This document shows positions 57,892 through 64,000 of a stretch of 64,000 nt of DNA, piece by piece. Position 1 is the stretch's first letter, and the number at the start of each line of letters is the position of its first letter. The DNA comes from Opitutaceae bacterium (GTDB lineage Bacteria; Verrucomicrobiota; Verrucomicrobiia; Opitutales; Opitutaceae), in the NCBI GenBank assembly GCA_005792355.1, contig SXSC01000182.1, positions 34,973 through 98,972 of the forward strand. The letters are read 5' to 3'. A program made the translations under genes and the position numbers. The notes under the pieces were generated by a model. It was given only the letters and a program-made list of their open reading frames with translations, made no database searches and was not told the DNA's origin.

Positions 57892-58869
57892 ATGAGTTTC
57901 GTCCGCGCCTCGATCGTGCTCCTCTCCGCCGCCTTCCTCTCCGGGTGCGGCTATGTCCACTTTGGCCGGTTGGAAAAAACGCCGGCGGGCGGCGATGCCG
58001 CGATGGCCGCCGCCTACTCCAATCTCGCGACCGAGCACAAAATTTTGAAGCAGGAACTCGTGATCGCCCGCAAGGAAGGCGACACGCTGCGCACGGCGCT
58101 GGAGTTGGGCGGGGCGGCGAACTCCACCGAACTGGTCGCCCGGCTCAATGAATCCTCACGCGAGCTGGCGGCGTTGCGGGCGAGCTACGCCAAGTTGCAG
58201 GCTGAGCGGGCCGCGAGCCCCACTGGCTCCGTCGACTCCAGGCCCCTCCTCGAACTGGAGGACAAACTCGCGACCTCTCTCCGCAACAACATCCAGCTGC
58301 AGGAAGAAAATGGCCGCCTCCGCACCGAGGTCGATCGCACGCGCTCCGAAAACGTCACGCTCGCCGGCCAGCTCAAGACCTCCGCGGCGCAGAACGAGCA
58401 GGCGCAAAACGCCCTCGCCCAGCTCAACATCGAATTGTTCGCGCAAAAACAGGCGCGCTCCCGCGCCGAACAGATGGCGGAAGCCGTCCGCACGCAGCTC
58501 AACCTCGTCCTCGCCCAGAGCAACCGCGGCGCCACCGACACTCTCGTGGGCGCCCGCGAAGCGGCGGCGAGCAGCACGGGTGCCCTCCAACTCGCCCGGG
58601 CCCCCTCGGCTGACGCAACCCCGACCGCGGAACTGCGCACAAACGCCGAACGACTCCGGCGGGCAGGCGAGTCGGCTGCCGCCGGCGCCCCGGTCGGGTC
58701 GACCCCGCGGCCGCGCGTTCATTTCGTCCAGGCCGGCGACACCCTCGAGAAAATCGCCGCCCGGTATTACGGTGCCGCCGACCGATGGCGCACGATTTAC
58801 GACGCGAATTCCTCGCTGCTCGGCAGCGGCCAGCCGCTCCGCGCCGGCATGGAACTGCAGCTGCCTTAG
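57892..58869 (+). CDS. LysM-domain lipoprotein with coiled coil
   Basis: A 325-residue lipoprotein: MSFVRASIVLLSAAFLSGCG with acylated Cys about residue 19. A long central heptad-rich region (about 45-210; LATEHKILKQELVIARKEG, ELEDKLATSLRNNIQLQEENGRLRTEVD) predicts an elongated coiled coil. The C-terminal LysM (about 280-325; VHFVQAGDTLEKIAARYYGAADRW then IYDANSSLL) should bind peptidoglycan. The build suggests an envelope spacer linking the outer membrane to the cell wall. ATG 57892 begins the lipobox signal; the frame is open upstream but shows no conserved sequence. Confidence 0.85.
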   Translation: MSFVRASIVLLSAAFLSGCGYVHFGRLEKTPAGGDAAMAAAYSNLATEHKILKQELVIARKEGDTLRTALELGGAANSTELVARLNESSRELAALRASYAKLQAERAASPTGSVDSRPLLELEDKLATSLRNNIQLQEENGRLRTEVDRTRSENVTLAGQLKTSAAQNEQAQNALAQLNIELFAQKQARSRAEQMAEAVRTQLNLVLAQSNRGATDTLVGAREAAASSTGALQLARAPSADATPTAELRTNAERLRRAGESAAAGAPVGSTPRPRVHFVQAGDTLEKIAARYYGAADRWRTIYDANSSLLGSGQPLRAGMELQLP

Positions 58870-59006
58870 GCCGGATATTCCCCAAGGCCGAAAAGGTGAA
58901 ATCGATTTTCGCCCGCAGTGCGGGTTGGCTGGCGGGGACCGTGTGCTGCTTTTGGGCCACGCGGTGCTTGCCTCGCTCCGGCGCAGCCGCCATCACCCCG
59001 TTTCCC

Positions 59007-59336
59007 ATGTCCTCGTTTCCCACCCAGTTTGCCGGCGTCACCGTCGTCACCAAGGCCAACGTCTATTTCGATGGCAACGTCGTGAGCCACACCGTGGTCT
59101 TTCCCGACCAGTCGAAGAAAACGCTTGGGCTGATCCGCCCCGGCTCCTATTATTTCGGCACCGGGGCGGCCGAGCGCATGGAAATCGTCGCGGGCGAGTG
59201 CTCCGTCATCCCAAAGGACGGCAAGGAGGCGACGAGCTACGGCGCCGGCACGCAGTTCGACGTTCCCGCCAACAGCGGTTTCACCATCGCCGTCCGCACT
59301 GGTCTCTGCGAATATATCTGCTCTTTTCTGCCGTAG
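59007..59336 (+). CDS. ppnP: Pyrimidine/purine nucleoside phosphorylase PpnP family
   Basis: A 109-residue single-domain cupin. ANVYFDGNVVSHTVVFPDQSKKTLGLIRPGSYYFGTGAAERMEIVAGECSVIPKD, then GAGTQFDVPANSGFTIAV and YICSFLP, match E. coli PpnP (YaiE, DUF1255), which phosphorolyses many nucleosides. Length and cupin strand order are those of the family. ATG 59007 is chosen as the start that gives the usual length; the frame is open further upstream. It lies alone, 137 bp after the LysM gene. Confidence 0.93.
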   Translation: MSSFPTQFAGVTVVTKANVYFDGNVVSHTVVFPDQSKKTLGLIRPGSYYFGTGAAERMEIVAGECSVIPKDGKEATSYGAGTQFDVPANSGFTIAVRTGLCEYICSFLP

Positions 59337-59487
59337 CGCGGATTTTTCGCACCGCACCGTTGGTCAGAATGAACCCGGTACGATGCGGCCGGAAGGCGGC
59401 CCCCCCCCGGGGAATTCGCTCTTTTGGCCGATCGCCATGGGTGCGGCGTGTCGGTGCCCGCTCCGGGTTCACGCGGGTGAAAGATTG

Positions 59488-59509
59488 ATTGTGCGGACGT
59501 CCGCACAAT
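59488..59509. promoter_or_regulatory. Perfect 22-bp palindrome upstream of the cyclophilin operon
   Basis: Half-site ATTGTGCGGAC followed directly by its complement, no spacer. It ends 16 bp before the first cyclophilin start codon. A zero-loop palindrome favours a protein-binding operator over an RNA hairpin, although in mRNA it would also hide the ribosome-binding region. Confidence 0.7.
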
Positions 59510-59525
59510 TGCAGCGTTTCCCCGC

Positions 59526-60653
59526 ATGACCCGCCTCCCCGTACCGTTGCTGCTGCTCCTGCTGTGCGCCGGTTGCGTCTCCGTCAGCCCCCCGCCCCCG
59601 CCGGTGCCGCCGCCCCCGGCGCCGGCACCGCCAGATCCGGCCGAACTCGCCCGCGCCGCCGCCGCCGCGGAAGCCGCGAAACGCGATCCCACCCGGCCAC
59701 TGCCCGACGGCCTCTACGCGGAAATCACCACGCCGCGCGGGGTGATCACGGCCGAGCTGTATTTCGAAAAAATGCCGCTGACCGTGGCCAGCTTCGTCGG
59801 TCTCGCCGAGGGCGCGCTCGGGCCGCTCCCGCGCAAACCTTTTTTCGACGGAGTCATTTTCCACCGGATCGTACCCGGCTTCGTCATTCAGGGCGGTGAT
59901 CCCACCGGCACCGGCCGTGGCGATCCCGGCTACAAGTTTCCCGACGAGTTCGCCGGCGGCCTCCGCCACGACGGCCCGGGCATACTCTCGATGGCCAACA
60001 GCGGGCCCGACACCAACGGCTCCCAGTTCTTCATCACGCTGGGCGCACCGCGGTATCTGGATTACAATCACGCCATCTTCGGCCGCGTGATCCGCGGCGG
60101 CGACGTGCCCGCCCGCATCGGGCGCGGTGACGCGATGACGATAAAAATCCTCCGCCACGGCCCCGCCGCCGGGGCCTTCCCCGTCGACGAGATCTCGTTC
60201 CAACAGCGGCTCGGGCGCGCCCTGCGGCATCAGCCGCCGCACCTGGTGGACCGGACGAGTTTCAACAGCGGCGCTCCGGCCTGGCAGGCCAAGTATCTCG
60301 AAAACCGGCTCGCCAACCTCGCGCGTTTCACCGGCCGGCACCTCTACGTGCGACTGCTTGACGCGGTCCCGCCCGAGCCGGCGGGGCAGACCGCCCAACA
60401 CTTTGCCGACCAGCTGCTCGCCCGGCTGCCTGCACCCGCCGGCACGATCCTCGCCTGCTACTTTGAGGGCGAAGATCAATGGGTCACCGCCGGCGGCCCG
60501 CCGGGCCTGACGGCTCCGGTGCTCCAACCCCGCCCGCGCGCCGAGACTCCCGCCGCCTCGCCCGAGGCCGCCAACCGGCAGCGCCAGGTGCGGCTGTACT
60601 CGGCCGCCGAAGAATTTGTCTCCCGCCTCATCGATCAAACCGACCCGAAATGA
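59526..60653 (+). CDS. Cyclophilin-type peptidyl-prolyl isomerase, lipoprotein
   Basis: A 375-residue lipoprotein (LLLLLLCAGC lipobox, Cys at about 16) with a Pro-rich linker and a cyclophilin domain (about 60-230). The domain shows FFDGVIFHRIVPGFVIQGGDPTGTGRG, GILSMANSGPDTNGSQFFITLG and LDYNHAIFGRVIRGGDV, with intact catalytic Arg (FHRI) and the GSQFFI core. An extra C-terminal region of ~140 residues has no recognisable fold. It assists folding of exported proteins. The stop overlaps the start of the second cyclophilin (ATGA), so the two are coupled. Confidence 0.9.
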   Translation: MTRLPVPLLLLLLCAGCVSVSPPPPPVPPPPAPAPPDPAELARAAAAAEAAKRDPTRPLPDGLYAEITTPRGVITAELYFEKMPLTVASFVGLAEGALGPLPRKPFFDGVIFHRIVPGFVIQGGDPTGTGRGDPGYKFPDEFAGGLRHDGPGILSMANSGPDTNGSQFFITLGAPRYLDYNHAIFGRVIRGGDVPARIGRGDAMTIKILRHGPAAGAFPVDEISFQQRLGRALRHQPPHLVDRTSFNSGAPAWQAKYLENRLANLARFTGRHLYVRLLDAVPPEPAGQTAQHFADQLLARLPAPAGTILACYFEGEDQWVTAGGPPGLTAPVLQPRPRAETPAASPEAANRQRQVRLYSAAEEFVSRLIDQTDPK

Positions 60654-61798
60654 AACCGCTCACCCGCCTCGTCCCGTTGCTCGCGTTCCTTTTCCTGGCG
60701 CCCGGCTCCCCGCTCCCCGCCGCGCCCGCCGCGCTGCCCGACGGCATCTACGCGGAGATTGGCACCCCGCGCGGCCTGATCACCTGCGAGCTATATTTCC
60801 AAAAAGTTCCGCTCCCGGTCGCCAGCTTCGTCGGCCTCGCCGAGGGCACGCTCGGCCCGGCGCCGCGCAAACCCTATTTTGACGGCGTGAAATTTCACCG
60901 CGTCGTGCCCGATTTCGTCGTGCAGGGCGGCGATCCCACCGGCACCGGTGACGGCGGCCCCGGCTTTACGTTTCCCGATGCCTTCGTCCCCGGGCTGCGC
61001 CACGACGCCGCTGGCGTGCTCTCGATGGCCAACCAGGGACCGGACACAAATGGCTCGCAGTTTTTCCTCACGCTGCGCGAGACCAACCGCCTGAACTACC
61101 TCCACAGTGTTTTCGGGCGCGTCGTGCGCGGGATCGAGTTGCTGCCTCTGGTCAAACAAGACGATGCGATGACGGTGGCGATTCTCCGCCGTGGTGCGGC
61201 GGCCAAGGCCTTCCGCGCCGACGCAGTCGCGGTCAGGGAACTTACGGCCAAAACCAGAACGTACACCGGCTCCGCCGAGCCGGGGCCCACCGCCCACTTC
61301 GACGATCCGGACAAGATCCTGCCCGTCACGCCGCCCCGCGCGAAGTACTTCAACTACAAGCTCGCGAATCTCGAGCGGGCCACCGGGCTGAAGATCGTTG
61401 CGCGCCTTCGGTCAAAGTCCCCCACCGCGACCGAGGACGCGCAACCTGGCGCCTTCATGCGGGCCCTTGCGCAGCAACTCGGCACGGCGCGGGAGGGAGC
61501 GCTCGCGGTCTATTTCGCCGACGACGACAGCTGGCGCGTGTGGGTCGGTGACGCGTTGACGTCCCGCTTCGCCGGTCGCGCCGGCACCGCCAAGGAATTG
61601 ACCGACAGCGGCGCGATTCACGAAGTGAAGGAGGCATTGCTGAAAGCGGCCCAGGAGACCGGCAGCGCCGACTTCAAGCGGCAGCAGGCAACGCTCGCGG
61701 CCACGCAACAACCGGCGCCCCCACCCGGCCAGCGGGTCAAACTCCAGGCCGATGCGATCCTCGACGGGCTGATCTTCAAGCTTGAACCGAGCCGCTGA
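60650..61798 (+). CDS. Cyclophilin-type peptidyl-prolyl isomerase, secreted
   Basis: A 382-residue paralogue of the preceding gene, with a Sec signal (LVPLLAFLFLAPGSPLPAAPA) instead of a lipobox. The cyclophilin core is YFDGVKFHRVVPDFVVQGGDPTGTGDG, GVLSMANQGPDTNGSQFFLTLRE and LNYLHSVFGRVVRGIEL. The C-terminal extension shares the pattern KYFNYKLANLERATGLKIVARL with the first copy (KYLENRLANLARFTGRHLYVRLL), so the pair arose by duplication of the whole unit. It begins at ATG 60650 in a four-base overlap. Confidence 0.92.
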   Translation: MKPLTRLVPLLAFLFLAPGSPLPAAPAALPDGIYAEIGTPRGLITCELYFQKVPLPVASFVGLAEGTLGPAPRKPYFDGVKFHRVVPDFVVQGGDPTGTGDGGPGFTFPDAFVPGLRHDAAGVLSMANQGPDTNGSQFFLTLRETNRLNYLHSVFGRVVRGIELLPLVKQDDAMTVAILRRGAAAKAFRADAVAVRELTAKTRTYTGSAEPGPTAHFDDPDKILPVTPPRAKYFNYKLANLERATGLKIVARLRSKSPTATEDAQPGAFMRALAQQLGTAREGALAVYFADDDSWRVWVGDALTSRFAGRAGTAKELTDSGAIHEVKEALLKAAQETGSADFKRQQATLAATQQPAPPPGQRVKLQADAILDGLIFKLEPSR

Positions 61799-61813
61799 CG
61801 GCGCGCCGAATTC

Positions 61814-61826
61814 GACCTGTCCCTTT
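61814..61826. repeat. GACCTGTCCCTTT direct repeat, copy 1
   Basis: The 13-mer recurs in the same orientation at 62861-62873; the two copies bracket the redoxin gene. Confidence 0.5.
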
Positions 61827-62003
61827 ATTTCCTTCTGCTGGTCCGCCTGCGATTCAAGAGAAAACCGGCCGCGAAGTGAAATGATAACTCTTTCGATTCA
61901 TGTCCTTTCCCGATCACCGCGGTTTCGAATCCCCTGAGCCCAAGGGTTCCTGAATCTTGTAATCGTCCCAAAGGCGATCGAGTCGGATTGAGATTGGCCC
62001 GTT

Positions 62004-62615
62004 TCAGCTGTCGCCGCCGTATTTGACGCCGCAGCCGTAGGCCTGGGTCGTGGCATTCTCCACCGGCCGGCCGGCTTTCAATGCCGCGAGCGCCGCCTTT
62101 ACGTAGTTGTGTGCCGACATCGTGTTGGCCTGGGTGGCGCTCGGCTGATCGTCGATGGCTCCCTGGTACGCGAGCGTCCCGTTTTTCGCGATGACGTAAA
62201 GGTGCGGTGTCGTCTGAGCTTCGAAGAGCCGGCCTATTTTTCCACTCTGATCCCGGATATAAGCCGTCGCGACGACACCCTGCTTCTTCTGCCATTCGAT
62301 TGATTTTGCCGCATCGAGATCGCCCATCGCCGTGGAATTGACCTGCAGCCAAATCGCGCCATCCGCTGCTGCCAGCGTCTGGGTGCTCGGCATGTTTCCG
62401 CTGCGGTAGTGCCGCACCACGAAGGGGCAGGCTGGATTGAGCCATTCCAAGACCACGACCTTGCCGTGGAAGTCGGAGAGCTTCCGCGTTTTCCCGGAGA
62501 GATCGGTGAAAGTAAAGTCCGGCGCCGGCCGGCCGCACTCGACCGCAGCAGCGGGGACGGCGCAGGCGGCCACGAGGGCGGCGGCACTCAGGAAGGATTT
62601 GATTGGCAATTTCAT
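62004..62615 (-). CDS. Exported redoxin (AhpC/TSA thioredoxin-fold) protein
   Basis: A 203-residue protein with a Sec signal (MKLPIKSFLSAAALVAACAVPAAA). The thioredoxin-fold core is APDFTFTDLSGKTRKLSDFHGKVVVLEWLNPACPFVVRHY, with the reactive Cys in the PACPFV motif; the partner Cys of classic CxxC is replaced (C-P-F-V). TPHLYVIAKNGTLAYQGAIDD and a late YGCGVKYGGDS complete the fold. This group is annotated as redoxin/thioredoxin-like in Planctomycetota and Verrucomicrobiota. One Cys plus the distal Cys in YGCGV suggest peroxiredoxin-like rather than disulfide-exchange chemistry. ATG 62615 starts the signal peptide. Confidence 0.85.
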   Translation of the reverse strand: MKLPIKSFLSAAALVAACAVPAAAVECGRPAPDFTFTDLSGKTRKLSDFHGKVVVLEWLNPACPFVVRHYRSGNMPSTQTLAAADGAIWLQVNSTAMGDLDAAKSIEWQKKQGVVATAYIRDQSGKIGRLFEAQTTPHLYVIAKNGTLAYQGAIDDQPSATQANTMSAHNYVKAALAALKAGRPVENATTQAYGCGVKYGGDS

Positions 62616-62860
62616 GATAAGGTGGGTGGGACAAGCCGAACGCTGACCTTCGAATCCGCGAACGCCGCGGCGGCGGCCTGAGATGGGTGAACGAGTCAAA
62701 CACCTCGGGCCGCAGGATTCAGCGATCGATACGAGAGCGAACAAATCGTCCAAAAAGTAAAGCGTGCCGTGTTGCGCCCACTGCGCGGGGGGTCCGCCCA
62801 CCGGCGCTTCGGCGTAGCAGTCGACGAGCCGCCGGCCCTTGGCCGCCAGGTCCAATATTT

Positions 62861-62873
62861 GACCTGTCCCTTT
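62861..62873. repeat. GACCTGTCCCTTT direct repeat, copy 2
   Basis: Same 13-mer and orientation as 61814-61826, 1047 bp apart. Confidence 0.5.
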
Positions 62874-62898
62874 TGCAATCACCCTTGAGAACACTCGA

Positions 62899-62920
62899 GG
62901 AGCGGCGCACTTCGCCGCGA
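62899..62920. repeat. REP-like hairpin next to the RAYT gene
   Basis: GGAGCGGCGCACTTCGCCGC with stem GCGGCG/CGCCGC. The GGAGCGGC head and CGCGA tail resemble the element in the Tat-signal coding region at 14003. Confidence 0.6.
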
Positions 62921-63102
62921 ATGCAGCGCCGAGTTGGCGCTACAAGGTGGGGTGCGGTTCGAAGGAGGAGCGCGTGGGAAGCTCCAGCTCACTCGGCGGC
63001 GGTTGTGGGCCAAAGCTCCGCAAGCCCACAACGATTGCCGGTAAATGCGCCGTGCACGCCGCCTGCAATCTGCCCGCCGCTCTTCGCGCCTCTCGGTGGA
63101 CT

Positions 63103-64000
63103 CTACGAGGGTTGACCGAACGCGCGCTGCCGCAACCCGCGCAGAGTCGCCCAATCGCCCCAACCCGTCCACGCCGGCAAAGTACGCGGCGCAGTGCGCT
63201 CACGTCGGCCGGTGTTTTGCCGGTATTTGGCCAGCTGCAACTCGACAAAGGCCCGGCTGCCCAGCACGCCTCCATCCGTGAAATATCGGAGCCGACAGCG
63301 TAGGACGGTTGAAAGTGGCAGTCGACCGCCTTCGTCGATCACGCGCTGCAGATCGGCTGCGGAAATGGTCGCGGCCCCCTCGCGGGCGCCGGCTCCGGTG
63401 CCAAAGAGCACCTCGCGGTAATTCGCCTGTGCCCCGTCCCATTCGGGGCCACCCGTCACGGAGCGGATGCCCGCTTGGGCCGCCGCACCTCCCGCCACCG
63501 CTTCCGCGTACCCGCAGAAGCGATAGTCCTTGGGATCGGTGACGAGTCCGGCGCGCACGCAATTGAGATCAATGTAGGCGGCGATGGTTTGCCTCAACCG
63601 ATTCTCGGTTTCCAGCAGTTCGCTCTTGAAGCGCTCAGCCCACAGCGTGCCGAAACGCTGGTGCGATTTGTTGAACCAGATCGAGAATCGTTGCTTCACC
63701 AATTTCATGAACTGCGAAACGTCGCCCATCAGAGCGAGCTGGCGCCGTCGCCAGGCGAGCGCCTCCGGACCATTGGTGGCCAGCTCGGCCTCAACGACGG
63801 CGAGGCGTGCGGATTGGTACTTGGTGGGCGTGGGATACAGGACCTTGTAGCGGCGCAGCAGTTCGGCGTCGGTCACGGGGACCTGTTGCGGCACGTTGAG
63901 CAAGACGTGGAAGTGATTCGAGAGGATCACGTAGGTCACGATCTGCACACCGCAGTAGTCTGCCACCTGCCAGATCTGGCGGCGAAGGATCTCCTTGGCC
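63103..64000 (-). CDS. REP-associated tyrosine transposase (RAYT, IS200-like), 5' end outside window
   Basis: The frame runs through the window edge; the visible part is about 298 residues. VADYCGVQIVTYVILSNHFHVLLNVP carries the HUH-type His-Phe-His metal motif of the Y1 transposase fold. VSQFMKLVKQRFSIWFNKSHQRFGTLWAERFKSELLETENRLRQTIAAYIDLNCVRAGLV is the conserved RAYT block that includes the region of the catalytic Tyr. A C-terminal extension of ~120 residues is typical for the longer RAYT subgroup. RAYTs bind and mobilise REP palindromes; several REP-like elements with a GGAGCGGC head lie in this window, one about 180 bp beyond its stop. Confidence 0.9.
   Translation of the reverse strand, partial: AKEILRRQIWQVADYCGVQIVTYVILSNHFHVLLNVPQQVPVTDAELLRRYKVLYPTPTKYQSARLAVVEAELATNGPEALAWRRRQLALMGDVSQFMKLVKQRFSIWFNKSHQRFGTLWAERFKSELLETENRLRQTIAAYIDLNCVRAGLVTDPKDYRFCGYAEAVAGGAAAQAGIRSVTGGPEWDGAQANYREVLFGTGAGAREGAATISAADLQRVIDEGGRLPLSTVLRCRLRYFTDGGVLGSRAFVELQLAKYRQNTGRRERTAPRTLPAWTGWGDWATLRGLRQRAFGQPS

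Larger units (their letters stand above)
62616..63102. other. Repeat-rich region between the redoxin and RAYT genes
   Basis: About 490 bp. It contains GACCTGTCCCTTT (62861-62873), the REP-like hairpin 62899-62920, outer arms CGCCGAGT/ACTCGGCG (62927-62934 and 62991-62998), and the hairpin GTTGTGGGC/GCCCACAAC (63002-63010 and 63024-63032). The minus frame opening at 62894 is uninterrupted into the redoxin gene, but its composition looks like relic or chance. Confidence 0.6.

Noticed and set aside
62616..62894. 93-residue extension of the redoxin frame, possibly a separate protein
   Set aside because: It holds plausible-looking stretches (GTLYFLDDLF) but precedes a perfect signal peptide start and overlaps repeat DNA; treated as relic or chance.
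1..64000. CRISPR array or prophage
   Set aside because: No regularly spaced direct repeats, cas genes, integrase, capsid or tail genes were seen.

Overview
The window looks like a chromosome segment of a high-GC, Gram-negative bacterium of the Verrucomicrobiota, most likely Opitutaceae. This is inferred from protein content: TonB-dependent receptors whose mature N-termini read LSPFTV, a CxPxR sulfatase, a PL10-type pectate lyase, many Sec/Tat/lipoprotein-exported hydrolases, and a REP-associated (RAYT) transposase with REP-like palindromes. No rRNA, tRNA, CRISPR array or prophage was seen. I count 46 protein-coding genes, two of them cut by the window ends, plus one gene remnant.

Layout. 1-6.0 kb: the end of an FAD-dependent oxidoreductase, a compact restriction-modification island (C5 methylase, Eco29kI-like GIY-YIG nuclease, Vsr repair nuclease), then an SDR dehydrogenase and an ACS-type MFS transporter. 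6.2-9.5 kb: a periplasmic cytochrome b562 and a lipoprotein fusing a beta-lactamase-fold hydrolase to a NamZ-type muramidase. 9.7-13.2 kb: an uncharacterised mutarotase-like protein, a VapBC pair and a PL10 pectate lyase. 13.4-16.2 kb: a two-gene molybdenum hydroxylase (IorAB type). 16.3-23.9 kb: two paralogous secreted serine hydrolases flanking a glycerophosphodiesterase, then a PQQ dehydrogenase with an inserted cytochrome c motif. 24-29.5 kb: a TIR-TM-TPR protein, a DPP-IV peptidase and a WspR-like diguanylate cyclase. 30.4-33.5 kb: a tightly coupled operon DUF350 / small secreted protein / GspS-like ATP-grasp / DUF4178. 33.5-43.4 kb: hemolysin-III family protein, arylsulfatase, UvrC, CinA, DsbD, zinc alcohol dehydrogenase. 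43.7-57.7 kb: three TonB-dependent receptors with a DAACS symporter and a DsbA / 59-aa membrane protein / MauE thiol cluster between them. 57.9-64 kb: LysM lipoprotein, PpnP, two coupled cyclophilins, a redoxin and a partial RAYT transposase.

How they fit together (inference): the cell appears to harvest complex plant- or alga-derived polymers. TonB receptors import oligomers, and exported lyase, sulfatase, peptidases and hydrolases release them. Periplasmic PQQ and molybdenum dehydrogenases feed electrons into respiration. An oxidative thiol system (DsbA, DsbD, MauE-like, redoxin) and cyclophilins maintain the secreted proteome. Points most worth a second look: a REP palindrome translated inside a Tat signal region; a ~145-nt leader shared by two TonB receptor genes; a UvrC without the Fe-S cysteines; paired 27-bp palindromes at 21.5 kb; the DUF350/ATP-grasp/DUF4178 operon; and an unlisted 59-aa membrane ORF coupled to MauE. 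Everything here was read by eye; no searches were run.
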